64,000 bases of DNA, taken from Fidelibacterota bacterium. Its GTDB lineage: Bacteria > Fidelibacterota > Marinisomatia > SCGC-AAA003-L08 > TS1B11. The DNA lies in contig SCKJ01000004.1 of the NCBI GenBank assembly GCA_004124875.1, positions 248,001-312,000 of the forward strand. Reading direction: 5' to 3'. How positions within the stretch are numbered: position 1 is the stretch's first letter; the number at the start of each line of letters is the position of its first letter. Shown here in pieces: positions 8,715 through 16,851 of this stretch. The translations under genes and the position numbers were made by a program. The notes under the pieces are model-generated. The model made no database searches. It was not told the origin of the DNA and saw nothing but the letters and a program-made list of their open reading frames with translations.

Positions 8715-9688
8715 TGGCCGTGGCCGCAGACGGTGGCAAAGCGTCCCGGTTGAGTCATCTTGATGACTCGGGCCGGGTCCGCATGGTCGATATTTCCGGC
8801 AAACGCGGCACGCTGCGCACGGCCCGCGCCCGTGGCGAAATCCATCTCTCCGCGCAGGCGCTGGAGGCGGTTACCGCGGGTCAGGCGCCCAAAGGCAACG
8901 TCCTGACCACAGCGCAACTGGCCGGCATTCAGGCAGCGAAGAATACTTCCGGTCTCATCCCCCTGTGCCACCCGCTGAAACTGGCCTGGGTTGACGTCAC
9001 TTTTGAAATAGCAGAGGATCGCATCAACATTGAGTCGGTGATCAAAGCGGTCGATTCGACGGGACTGGAGATGGAAGCCCTCACCGCCGTGAGCATTGCC
9101 GCGCTGACCATCTACGACATGTGCAAAAGCATCGATCCGGCCATGACCATCTCCTCCATTGCGCTGGTGGAAAAACTTGGCGGCAAGTCCACCGCCGCCA
9201 GCGGCTACCGGCCGCGCTGTGGCGTGATTGTGGCGTCCGATTCCGTGGCTGCCGGAAAGGTCGAAGATACATCGGGCGAGATTTTGCGGCGCGGCCTGGA
9301 GTCGGCGGGGTGTGCCATCGTCAGCGCCATCACGGTGCCTGATGAACAGGAGCGCATCGTCGGCGCAGTGAGGGCGGCCCTGTCAGCGGGCGCGGAGTTG
9401 ATCCTGACCACCGGCGGCACCGGTCTGGGACCTCGCGACGTGACCATACAGGCCGTGGAAAGCCTGATCTCCATGCGGCTGCCGGGGGTCGAGCAGGCGT
9501 TGCATGCCTACGGAAACAGCCGGCTGCCCACGGCCATGTTGTCACGGCTGTTGGCGGGCATCATCGATGGCCAGGTGATTGTCTGCCTGCCGGGCAGCAA
9601 CTCAGCCGTCACTGACGGCTTGGCGGTGCTTGTCCCGGCGCTGTTTCACCTGTTTGAAGTGCAGCATGGAGCCGGCCACGGCCGGTAG
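8714..9688 (+). CDS. moaCB: Bifunctional molybdenum cofactor protein MoaC-MoaB
   Basis: Residues about 1-160 are MoaC (cyclic pyranopterin monophosphate synthase): VDISGKRGTLRTA, the catalytic LCHPL and the MEALTAVSIAALTIYDMCKS motif. Residues about 168-324 are MoaB/MogA-like (molybdopterin adenylylation): ILTTGGTGLGPRDVT and LPGSNSAV. Such fusions are known in several phyla. It overlaps the moaA remnant by one base. Together the two domains act before and after sulfur insertion by MoaD/MoaE, which are encoded downstream in the same operon. Confidence 0.93.
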   Translation: MAVAADGGKASRLSHLDDSGRVRMVDISGKRGTLRTARARGEIHLSAQALEAVTAGQAPKGNVLTTAQLAGIQAAKNTSGLIPLCHPLKLAWVDVTFEIAEDRINIESVIKAVDSTGLEMEALTAVSIAALTIYDMCKSIDPAMTISSIALVEKLGGKSTAASGYRPRCGVIVASDSVAAGKVEDTSGEILRRGLESAGCAIVSAITVPDEQERIVGAVRAALSAGAELILTTGGTGLGPRDVTIQAVESLISMRLPGVEQALHAYGNSRLPTAMLSRLLAGIIDGQVIVCLPGSNSAVTDGLAVLVPALFHLFEVQHGAGHGR

Positions 9689-9750
9689 AGCGACGCATCG
9701 ATCTGCTGCCCTCGTTCCCGCTCATTATCTCGTTCGCGCTCGCGGCCCTC

Positions 9751-10446
9751 GTGTATGCGTCGGTCGGTTTGGGCGGCGGTTCGGCCTATGCCGCCATGTT
9801 GTTGCTATGGGGGATCCCTTATGACACTATTCCGACAACCAGCCTGGGCCTCAACCTGGTGGTGACAACGCTCAGCGCCGCCACGTTCCTGCGTAGCGGC
9901 CAGCTGCAGATAGGCCGGGTCTGGCCTTACATTGCCCTGTCGGTCCCGGCGGCGTATATTGGGGGCGCGGTGATGTTGCCCAGAGAGGTTTTTCTCTGGC
10001 TGTTGATGGTCACTCTGAGCGTCGTTGCCGGCAGGATTTACTTGTGGCGGCCCCCCGTGGAATCGGCGCGGCGGGAGCATCCCCACAGGGTGCCCATCGC
10101 CCTGGGAATGGGGGCGGCGCTCGGTTTTCTGGCGGGAACGGTGGGGATTGGGGGCGGCATCTTCCTGGTGCCGGCCATCATCCTGCTCGGCCTGGGTCCG
10201 CACAAAGAAGCGGTGGCCGTGGGCTCGGTATTTGTCTGGGTGAACTCCCTGGCCGGATTGATTTCACGGTTGCAAAGAGGGGCAGTGGACGTTGAACTTC
10301 TGCTTTCCCTGGCGTTTGTGGTTGGCGTTGGAGGTTTGGCGGGGGCATATTTAAGCGCGTACCGCTGGAATCAGACCACCCTTCAAAAGATCCTGGGGTT
10401 GGTGGTGCTGGCAGCGGTATTTTCCATTGGAAAGCAGTTGCTATGA
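9751..10446 (+). CDS. TauE/SafE (TSUP) family membrane permease
   Basis: A hydrophobic protein with about seven membrane segments and two related glycine motifs, VGLGGGSAY near the N-terminus and GTVGIGGGIFLVP in the middle, as in the sulfite/sulfonate exporter family. The GTG at 9751 falls inside the first membrane segment, and hydrophobic in-frame residues (LPSFPLIISFALAALV) continue upstream to about 9700, so the true start is probably an atypical codon further left. Its stop overlaps the moeA start by 4 nt. Its place inside a molybdenum cofactor operon suggests anion transport linked to that pathway; the substrate is not visible. Confidence 0.8.
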   Translation: MYASVGLGGGSAYAAMLLLWGIPYDTIPTTSLGLNLVVTTLSAATFLRSGQLQIGRVWPYIALSVPAAYIGGAVMLPREVFLWLLMVTLSVVAGRIYLWRPPVESARREHPHRVPIALGMGAALGFLAGTVGIGGGIFLVPAIILLGLGPHKEAVAVGSVFVWVNSLAGLISRLQRGAVDVELLLSLAFVVGVGGLAGAYLSAYRWNQTTLQKILGLVVLAAVFSIGKQLL

Positions 10447-11699
10447 TATCTGTCGAAAAAGCGCACCGGCAAATTGAGGAGTGGCAGCCTAAGCCCGCCA
10501 AGGAGGAAGTAGAATGGGACCGGGCGCGGGACAGGATCGTGGCAGAGGATATTCTGGCCCCGTTCGGTTTGCCGCGCTTCACCAACTCGGCTATGGACGG
10601 CTTTGCCCTGAGGTGGGCCGAAACCGTGGGCGCATCCAGGCAGCAACCGGTAACGCTGTCGCTTGATGGTGTCATCGCCGCCGGAGAAAGCAGCGGCCAA
10701 CTGCTCCAGCCAGGCAACTGCGCACAGATCATGACGGGCGCGCCCCTGCCTGATGGGGCCGACAGCGTCGTGATGGTGGAGCACACCAACGGGTTTGGCG
10801 CCGATCCGGTGCAGATATTTCATCCCGCCAAGTTAGGGCAAAACGTCCGCCAGGCCGGTGAAGAGGTGGCCGAAAATGACAAGTTGCTGTCAGCCGGAAC
10901 ACGACTGGGGCCGGGCGAAATGGGGACCCTCCTCGGATTTGGGATGGCTCGCATTCCCGTGTATAAAAAGCCCGTCGTAGCGCTGCTTGTAACCGGCAGT
11001 GAGCTGAAACCTGTCGGTACGGAACTCCGGCCGGGACAGATCTACAATACCAACCTGCCGGTGCTGGCCGATATCCTGCAGCGTGTTGGCTGCGAGCTGA
11101 CCGAGGGACGGTCGTTGCCCGATGACCCTCAACAGATCGCCGATCAGCTGGCGGTTTCCCTGGAAAACGCACACATCGTCGTGACGTCAGGCGGCGTCTC
11201 CATGGGGCGCTTTGACCTGCTCCGGCCGGCGCTTAACGACTTGGGTGTGCAGGAAATTTTTTGGAAAGTGGCCCAAAAGCCGGGATCTCCGCTATTCTTC
11301 GGCGTGCGGGATAAAACGTTAATTTTTGGTCTCCCTGGAAATCCGGTGTCGGCGATCATCGTCTTCATGGAGTATGTTTGGCCTGTCATCCAGAAAATGC
11401 AGGGCATCACGCCGCAGCCCAAACTCCAGGCAGTGCTGTCGGAAACATTTCCCCGGCTCGCCCAAAAACACCGGTTTCTGTTTGGCAGAGCGTGGATCGA
11501 AGGCCATCGCCTTATGGTGCAGCCCACCCAGAAACACGGGTCGCATATGTTCACATCGGCCCTGCAGGCCAACTGCATCCTGGATGCGTCGCCGGGAGAA
11601 GGCTCATTGCCCAAGGGCCGGGAAGTCCGGATTAATCCGCTGCCCTGGGCCTCCCTGGCCGGGCCCGATCCGCAGCTTTTCCACACGGGCGCCGCGTGA
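10443..11699 (+). CDS. moeA: Molybdopterin molybdenumtransferase MoeA
   Basis: Full-length MoeA (418 aa). It shows NSAMDGFAL, GAPLPDGADSVVMVEHT, TGSEL and the MoCF-binding TSGGVSMGRFDLL followed by GLPGNPVSA. It inserts molybdate into adenylylated molybdopterin in the cytoplasm. Start overlaps the TSUP gene (ATGA) and the end overlaps moaD (GTGA), so it is translationally coupled on both sides. Confidence 0.95.
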   Translation: MISVEKAHRQIEEWQPKPAKEEVEWDRARDRIVAEDILAPFGLPRFTNSAMDGFALRWAETVGASRQQPVTLSLDGVIAAGESSGQLLQPGNCAQIMTGAPLPDGADSVVMVEHTNGFGADPVQIFHPAKLGQNVRQAGEEVAENDKLLSAGTRLGPGEMGTLLGFGMARIPVYKKPVVALLVTGSELKPVGTELRPGQIYNTNLPVLADILQRVGCELTEGRSLPDDPQQIADQLAVSLENAHIVVTSGGVSMGRFDLLRPALNDLGVQEIFWKVAQKPGSPLFFGVRDKTLIFGLPGNPVSAIIVFMEYVWPVIQKMQGITPQPKLQAVLSETFPRLAQKHRFLFGRAWIEGHRLMVQPTQKHGSHMFTSALQANCILDASPGEGSLPKGREVRINPLPWASLAGPDPQLFHTGAA

Positions 11700-11938
11700 A
11701 CATCACAGTGCTGATTTTCTCGCATTTAAAGGCTGCCCTTGAAACAGGGTCGCTTACCCTGGAACTGAAGCCGGGCGCCACCACCGATGATATCAAAAGT
11801 GAGATCAGATCGAGGCTGCCGGTCAACATGGCCGATATGCCCCTGCATGTGGCCGTCAACCAGGTGTATGTCCGCGAAGTGACGGCGCTTAAGCAAGGTG
11901 ACGAAGTGGCGCTGATCCCGCCGGTGCAGGGGGGCTGA
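11696..11938 (+). CDS. moaD: Molybdopterin synthase sulfur-carrier subunit MoaD
   Basis: 80 residues with the ubiquitin-like ThiS/MoaD pattern and the required C-terminal GG (PPVQGG), which is adenylylated and thiocarboxylated. The GTG start overlaps the moeA stop by 4 nt. Its partner MoaE follows 10 nt downstream. Confidence 0.92.
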   Translation: MNITVLIFSHLKAALETGSLTLELKPGATTDDIKSEIRSRLPVNMADMPLHVAVNQVYVREVTALKQGDEVALIPPVQGG

Positions 11939-11948
11939 CCCAGGCATC

Positions 11949-12392
11949 ATGACAGAGATTATCGCCCAGCTGGTGGAAGGGCCGTTGCCGGGCATTGAGC
12001 CCAGTTCCGAAGCAGGCCAGACGGGAGCGGAACTGGTGTTTCGGGGGATTGTCCGCGGCGAGGAAAACAACGAGCCCATTGTCGCCCTGTTTTATGAGGC
12101 TTACGCTGAAATGGCGGCGAAGGAGCTGCTGAGGGCCTGCGAGCAGGCGGCCGAACGGCATGATCTCCAGTCGCTGCATGCCTGGCATCGCGTGGGCGAG
12201 GTGCCCGTTGATGAAGTGTCGCTGCAGATCGTGATGCGCTCCCGGCACCGTGAGTCGGGGCTCGAGGCCATGGCCTGGCTGATCCGCGAGATAAAAACGA
12301 TCATGCCCATATGGAAATGGGGGGTTGCCCGCGATGGCCGCAGGTTTCCTGCCGCGCAGGTCGAGCATGAGATTTCCGGAAAAACCGGATAA
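11949..12392 (+). CDS. moaE: Molybdopterin synthase catalytic subunit MoaE
   Basis: 147 residues with VFRGIVRGEENNEPIVALFYEAY, HRVGEVPVDEVSLQIVMRSRHRE and the catalytic-lysine stretch PIWKWGV. It forms the heterotetrameric molybdopterin synthase with MoaD, encoded 10 nt upstream. It is the last gene of the cofactor operon; pyruvate kinase starts 14 nt later and may be co-transcribed. Confidence 0.94.
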   Translation: MTEIIAQLVEGPLPGIEPSSEAGQTGAELVFRGIVRGEENNEPIVALFYEAYAEMAAKELLRACEQAAERHDLQSLHAWHRVGEVPVDEVSLQIVMRSRHRESGLEAMAWLIREIKTIMPIWKWGVARDGRRFPAAQVEHEISGKTG

Positions 12393-12406
12393 ATAGGGCT
12401 CGAGTG

Positions 12407-13816
12407 ATGGACCGCAAAACAAAAATTATTGTAACTCTCGGTCCCGCCGTGTCCGATGCGCAGCGCCTGGGCGAGCTGATCCGGGCCGGCATGAATGTGG
12501 CCCGCATCAACACCTCCCACGCAGATCAAGATGAGATCGCCCGGCAGATCAGCCTGTTGCGGGAAGTGGCTGCTGCGGAAAATAGCCTGGTCGGCATTAT
12601 GCTCGACCTTTCGGGACCCAAAATCCGGGTCGCCAATGTTGGCGCGGATGGGTACCTGCTGGAGGCCGGCGCGGAACTGACCTTGGGCACGGTCAATGAA
12701 GCCGATCTGCAGGTGCGGCCGGAGGTCGGTTTCAAGGAGGTGGGCAACGACGCGCGGGTCATGCTGGACGACGGCAAGATCCACCTGAAGGTGATGGAGC
12801 ACATCTCTGAATCGATGCTGAAGGTGCAGGTGGTCTACGGCGGCCGGCTGTTTCCCAACAAGGGCGTCAATTTCCCCGGCGTCGCGCTGGATGTGCCGGC
12901 CCTGACGCAGGCGGACGAATCCAACCTGCGTTTTGGTCTGCAGCAAGGCATCGACTGGGTGGCCCTGTCCTTTGTCCGTTCGCCCGAGGACCGGCAGGGC
13001 ATTGAGACCATTTTCGACGAAGTGGGTATCCGGGTGCCGGTGATGGCCAAGGTCGAAAAGCCCGAGGCGGTGGAAAACCTTGACAGCATTATCGATGTGT
13101 TTGATGGCATCATGGTCGCCCGTGGAGATCTGGGTGTCGAGATGCCCCTGGAAGAGGTGCCGCTGATTCAGAAAAGTATCATCGCGGCCTGCAATGCGGC
13201 GGGCAAGCCGGTGGTCACCGCCACGCAGCTTCTCGACAGCATGATCAGCGCCCCGACGCCTACCCGCGCAGAAGTCAACGATGTGGCCAACGCCATTTTC
13301 GACGGCACTGACGCGCTGATGCTGTCCAATGAAACCGCCGTCGGTGACTACCCCATCAAGGCCGTGGAAACCCTGAACTCCATCGCTATGGCAACAGAGG
13401 CTGCGGCCCTTGCCAGACAGACCGATCGTGTTGGCGGTATCTCCGTGACCATCGGCTCAGCCATCAGCCATGCCGCCTGCACCATCGCCAGGGAGTGCTC
13501 TTTCCCTGTGATCGTCACCATGACTCACAGCGGCATCACCGCCCGGGGTGTGGCGCGTTTCCGGCCCCAGGCCAACATCGTCGCCTGCTCTCCAGCCATC
13601 GAAGTCTGCCGCCAGCTCCAACTGGTCTGGGGTGTCCGCGCCCTGCCGGTGGACGAGCTGCAGAGCACAGACGAAATGGTTGCCAATGCCGAGCGGCAGC
13701 TGCTCAAGCATGGGTTGATTTCCAAGGGGGAATACTTCGTGTTTACCGCTGGGGTCCCTAGTGGGATGGCCGGCACCACGAACCTGCTGAAAGTCCACCA
13801 GGTTGGCGGCCACTAG
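12407..13816 (+). CDS. pyk: Pyruvate kinase
   Basis: 469 residues, the usual length without the extra C-terminal domain. It begins MDRKTKIIVTLGPAVS, has the substrate Arg in ARINTSHA, KVEKPEAVENLDSII with the catalytic Lys, MVARGDLGVEMPLEEVP and the TATQLLDSMI signature. It converts phosphoenolpyruvate and ADP to pyruvate and ATP. A GTG immediately before the ATG (12404) is also possible. It overlaps the next gene by 14 nt if that gene uses its TTG start. Confidence 0.95.
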   Translation: MDRKTKIIVTLGPAVSDAQRLGELIRAGMNVARINTSHADQDEIARQISLLREVAAAENSLVGIMLDLSGPKIRVANVGADGYLLEAGAELTLGTVNEADLQVRPEVGFKEVGNDARVMLDDGKIHLKVMEHISESMLKVQVVYGGRLFPNKGVNFPGVALDVPALTQADESNLRFGLQQGIDWVALSFVRSPEDRQGIETIFDEVGIRVPVMAKVEKPEAVENLDSIIDVFDGIMVARGDLGVEMPLEEVPLIQKSIIAACNAAGKPVVTATQLLDSMISAPTPTRAEVNDVANAIFDGTDALMLSNETAVGDYPIKAVETLNSIAMATEAAALARQTDRVGGISVTIGSAISHAACTIARECSFPVIVTMTHSGITARGVARFRPQANIVACSPAIEVCRQLQLVWGVRALPVDELQSTDEMVANAERQLLKHGLISKGEYFVFTAGVPSGMAGTTNLLKVHQVGGH

Positions 13817-14594
13817 CAAGGGTCTGCAACACCGCCTCGCTCCGCTCATGGCCGCCATGGGCCTCACCGGCTGCCTCTATCTGGGCTTGGGGGCCGAAGC
13901 CGCCGAGCTGCACAGATTCACCGATGCCAGCGACTTGATAATCATTGGCAACATGACGGTGAACGCGCCGGATGCGGCATCACCCGGCATCGCCAGCGGG
14001 GCCCTCAGCGGCGCGCAGCTCATCTGGGGCGAGCCGATCAACTTTATGCTGGGCGCTGACGCTACCGATCTGGTCTACTCAGTCGTGTGGGATTCGACCG
14101 GGCATGCCCTGCCGGCGAAAAAAGGGTTATGGTTCATCAGGCGGACCGCCGGTGGTATAAATGTGCTGCAGGGATGGGCGGAAGCTTCGCGCCTGGTGGC
14201 CGTGCGCCACAGACTGCTCGACCAGATGGTGCTGGCGCGCCTGTCAGGCCGCAGCCCAAGCGGGTCGCCGATTGTGCAGCTCATCGTGCGCAATGCTCAT
14301 CCCGGGGCTATTCAGGCGCCGGACTTTCGCATCAGGGACGGGGTCCTCTATCTGCATCCCGACGCCGCGCTTTTCATCTATAGCGGCGGCGCGGCCGAGC
14401 CGTTGATGCTCGATCCTTTGCCGGGGCGGCAGGTGGCGCTGGATGAAGCGGATGTGGCGGTACTGCTGTCCGGCGAGGAGCAAATGGTGACGGTTGACCT
14501 GCAGACGGTCTGGGGCGACGCCGCCCTTGAAGCGGACCGGCTCTATTTCCGGGTCCATCCTTTCGGAGTTTTCGAGCTCGACCTGCAGCCCTGA
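13803..14594 (+). CDS. Unrecognised exported protein (possible lipoprotein)
   Basis: I do not recognise the family. The N-terminus has a hydrophobic stretch LAPLMAAMGLTGCLYLGLGAEAA, which could be a lipobox (LTGC) or a normal signal peptide. The mature part is beta-rich, without cysteines or catalytic motifs. The TTG at 13803 overlaps pyk by 14 nt; an in-frame ATG at 13848 would shorten the signal region and is less likely. It is convergent with the YbjQ-family gene 6 nt downstream. Confidence 0.65.
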   Translation: MAATSKGLQHRLAPLMAAMGLTGCLYLGLGAEAAELHRFTDASDLIIIGNMTVNAPDAASPGIASGALSGAQLIWGEPINFMLGADATDLVYSVVWDSTGHALPAKKGLWFIRRTAGGINVLQGWAEASRLVAVRHRLLDQMVLARLSGRSPSGSPIVQLIVRNAHPGAIQAPDFRIRDGVLYLHPDAALFIYSGGAAEPLMLDPLPGRQVALDEADVAVLLSGEEQMVTVDLQTVWGDAALEADRLYFRVHPFGVFELDLQP

Positions 14595-14600
14595 CCCTCG

Positions 14601-14915
14601 CTACTTGAGTTTGACCGCTGTGCCGTAGACGAGAATCTCCGCCGCTGAATTCATGACGGCGGCGCTGGTAAACCGGATGCCGGTAATGCCGTTGGCGCCC
14701 AGCTCCTCTGCCGCCTTGACCATCCGATCCTGTGCCTGTTCGCGCGACTCGGCCATCAACTTTGTGTACTCTATCACTTCGCCCCCAACAAAATTCCTGA
14801 TAGCGGCCATGATATCCTTGCCGATGTGCCTGGCGCGGATCGTATTTCCCTTTACGATGCCGAGGCTGACAGCAATTTCATGGTCTTCAAATCGATCCTG
14901 TGTGGTCAACAACAT
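14601..14915 (-). CDS. YbjQ/UPF0145 family protein
   Basis: 104 residues covering the whole family: a beta strand start, GIVKGNTIRARHIGKDIMA, GGEVIEYTKLMAESREQAQDRM and AEELGANGITGIRF, ending VYGTAVKLK. Members form small oligomers sometimes called heavy-metal-binding; no function is firmly established. It is encoded 7 nt downstream of a small membrane protein on the same strand, and the two form an operon. Confidence 0.88.
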   Translation of the reverse strand: MLLTTQDRFEDHEIAVSLGIVKGNTIRARHIGKDIMAAIRNFVGGEVIEYTKLMAESREQAQDRMVKAAEELGANGITGIRFTSAAVMNSAAEILVYGTAVKLK

Positions 14916-14922
14916 AAGTCCC

Positions 14923-15126
14923 TCACTGGTTAACGTTTTGATCGTAATAGTCGTCTTCTTTATTAGCCAGCCGTTCTCCCACCACTTTGGCTACCAGCAG
15001 TCCAAAGCCCGCCAGAACGACCAGCCCGAGCAATCCGTAAGGCAACATGACGATCATGCCGGCGATCATGGCGCCCAGCCAAAGCACTACCACACCTCCA
15101 ATGAGAAAATAGGCTAATTTTTCCAT
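14923..15126 (-). CDS. Small two-segment membrane protein
   Basis: 67 residues with two hydrophobic segments (about 5-25 and 29-49) and a charged tail ending DDYYDQNVNQ. No family recognised. The gene precedes the YbjQ-like gene by 7 nt and has an AAGG element ahead of its ATG. The pair may act together at the inner membrane. Confidence 0.65.
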   Translation of the reverse strand: MEKLAYFLIGGVVVLWLGAMIAGMIVMLPYGLLGLVVLAGFGLLVAKVVGERLANKEDDYYDQNVNQ

Positions 15127-15230
15127 AAGGAACCTTTTAATTCGGGAGACTCCGCCCTTTTCAGCCCGAGTAATATAAGCTATCCTAAGTTGCGATCTTC
15201 GGTTCTGCCATCGGAACCGCCGATATTCTC

Positions 15231-15259
15231 TTGATTGGCCGTTTCCGTGCCTCTAATTT
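15231..15259 (+). promoter_or_regulatory. Sigma-70-like promoter of the pyr operon
   Basis: TTGATT (15231-15236) and TAATTT (15254-15259) are separated by 17 nt. The predicted start near 15266 gives a leader of about 100 nt before pyrR that contains a hairpin and a terminator. Confidence 0.5.
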
Positions 15260-15327
15260 GAGTCCTGAAGTGATACACCGAACCGCCTTCAGCGCCGCTT
15301 TCAAACAGGGTTACCCCGTAAGATTGG

Positions 15328-15352
15328 ACCTCCGTTTTGGAGGTTTTCTTTA
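15328..15352 (+). terminator. Attenuator-type terminator ahead of pyrR
   Basis: ACCTCC (15328-15333), a 5-nt loop and GGAGGT (15339-15344) followed by a T-rich run. It lies in the leader between promoter and pyrR start. An upstream hairpin, CTGAAG (15265-15270) with CTTCAG (15287-15292), may be part of a PyrR-controlled switch; AGTCCTGA at 15261 partly resembles the start of the PyrR recognition loop. Confidence 0.6.
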
Positions 15353-15367
15353 TTCCGGAGCCGACCG

Positions 15368-15916
15368 GTGAACAAAGTGGTTAAGGAGCAACTGTGGGAT
15401 GCCGGTAAGGTGCAGGCGGCGACTTTGGCTATGGCCGAAGCCATCACGGCGCGGCCCTCGGGCATCGCCAGCCTGGGCATCATCGGCATAAGGACCCGCG
15501 GAGAGTTTTTAGGCCGCCGGATTGCCGACCATATTGCCGACACCAGTGGCGCGCCGGTCCACTTCGGCACTGTGGATGTCACCTTCCACCGGGACGATTT
15601 CCGTACGCACCTGCCCACGCCCGAAGTGGGCCCTTCCAACATTCCCTTCGGCGTGGACGACCTCCATCTCATCCTTGTCGACGATGTCCTGTACACCGGC
15701 CGCACGGTAAGGGCCGCCATCAACAACATCATGGACTTTGGGCGGCCCGCCTCTATTGAGCTGGCCGTGTTGGTGGACCGGGGCGGGCGCGAGCTGCCCA
15801 TCAGGGCCAACTATGTCGGGCTGGACCATCCTGCCGCCGATAACGAGCATATCCACGTGCATGTGGCAGAGGTTGACGGCATTGATGAAGTGCTGCTGCT
15901 GGACTACTCCTCGTGA
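15368..15916 (+). CDS. pyrR: Bifunctional pyr operon regulator / uracil phosphoribosyltransferase PyrR
   Basis: 182 residues with the PRPP-binding motif LILVDDVLYTGRTVRAA, the RGG-like VDRGGRELPIRANYVG and GIRTRGEFLGRRIA. PyrR senses UMP and controls pyr operon transcription by attenuation in many bacteria. The GTG start (15368) is 16 nt after the attenuator T-run and has GGAG at 15357. Its stop overlaps pyrB (GTGA). The preceding terminator supports a regulatory role here. Confidence 0.95.
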   Translation: MNKVVKEQLWDAGKVQAATLAMAEAITARPSGIASLGIIGIRTRGEFLGRRIADHIADTSGAPVHFGTVDVTFHRDDFRTHLPTPEVGPSNIPFGVDDLHLILVDDVLYTGRTVRAAINNIMDFGRPASIELAVLVDRGGRELPIRANYVGLDHPAADNEHIHVHVAEVDGIDEVLLLDYSS

Positions 15917-16851
15917 CTGAATCCAAAATTTCCTTGACCCATCTGCTGGGACTGGAAGGGGTCTCCGCCGCCGACATCCAGGTGCTCATCGATACGGGCT
16001 TTACATTCAGGGAAGTGCTCGACAGACCGATCAAGAAAGTGCCGACCCTCACCGGCATCAATGTCGTGAACCTGTTCTTTGAGAACTCGACGCGCACCCG
16101 CATCTCCTTTGAACTGGCGGAAAAACGGCTCAGCGCCGAAGTGACCAACTTCTCAGCCGCCAGCTCAAGCCTCTCCAAGGGGGAGGGGCTCAAGGACACT
16201 ATCCGGAATCTGCACGCCATGAAAATGGACGCGGTGGTGATGCGGCATCCCGTCTCCGGCGCTGCGCAACAGCTCAGCAGCTACGTGGACGCGGTGGTGA
16301 TTAACGCCGGCGACGGCACCCACGAGCACCCCACCCAGGCCCTGCTGGACATCATGAGCCTGCAGGAGCGTTTTGGCCGCGTGGCCGGTCTGAAAATCGG
16401 CATCATCGGCGATGTGGCCCACTCCCGCGTGGCGTTGTCCAACATTTTCGGTCTGCAAACGCTGGGCGCTGAGGTCAGTGTCTGCGGTCCCGGGCATCTG
16501 CTGCCACCGCATCTCAGTGATCTGGGCGTCTCCATCATTCCCGATGTCGACGATCTGCTCAGCTGGGCCGATGCCATCAATGTGCTGCGCATCCAGCGGG
16601 AGCGAATGGGGGTCGGGCTAATTCCATCAGTGCGGGAGTATCGCAACGGCTACGGCATCACCAACGAGCGGCTGGCGCGGCATAAAGGGGAGCTGGTCGT
16701 CCTGCATCCGGGACCCATCAACCGGGGCGTCGAAATCGACAGCGATGTGGCCGATGGCGACCAGGCCATCATCCTCGACCAGGTCCTCAACGGCGTGGCG
16801 GTGCGCATGAGCATCCTCTACCATCTGCTGTCGGCCAAAGGCGCGGCTTGA
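15913..16851 (+). CDS. pyrB: Aspartate carbamoyltransferase catalytic chain
   Basis: 312 residues with the carbamoyl-phosphate loop FFENSTRTRISFE, MRHPVSGAA, HEHPTQALLD and HPGPINRGVE. It makes carbamoyl-aspartate, the second step of de novo pyrimidine synthesis. GTG start overlaps pyrR and the stop overlaps the pyrC ATG (TGATG). No pyrI regulatory subunit is present next to it. Confidence 0.96.
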   Translation: MTESKISLTHLLGLEGVSAADIQVLIDTGFTFREVLDRPIKKVPTLTGINVVNLFFENSTRTRISFELAEKRLSAEVTNFSAASSSLSKGEGLKDTIRNLHAMKMDAVVMRHPVSGAAQQLSSYVDAVVINAGDGTHEHPTQALLDIMSLQERFGRVAGLKIGIIGDVAHSRVALSNIFGLQTLGAEVSVCGPGHLLPPHLSDLGVSIIPDVDDLLSWADAINVLRIQRERMGVGLIPSVREYRNGYGITNERLARHKGELVVLHPGPINRGVEIDSDVADGDQAIILDQVLNGVAVRMSILYHLLSAKGAA

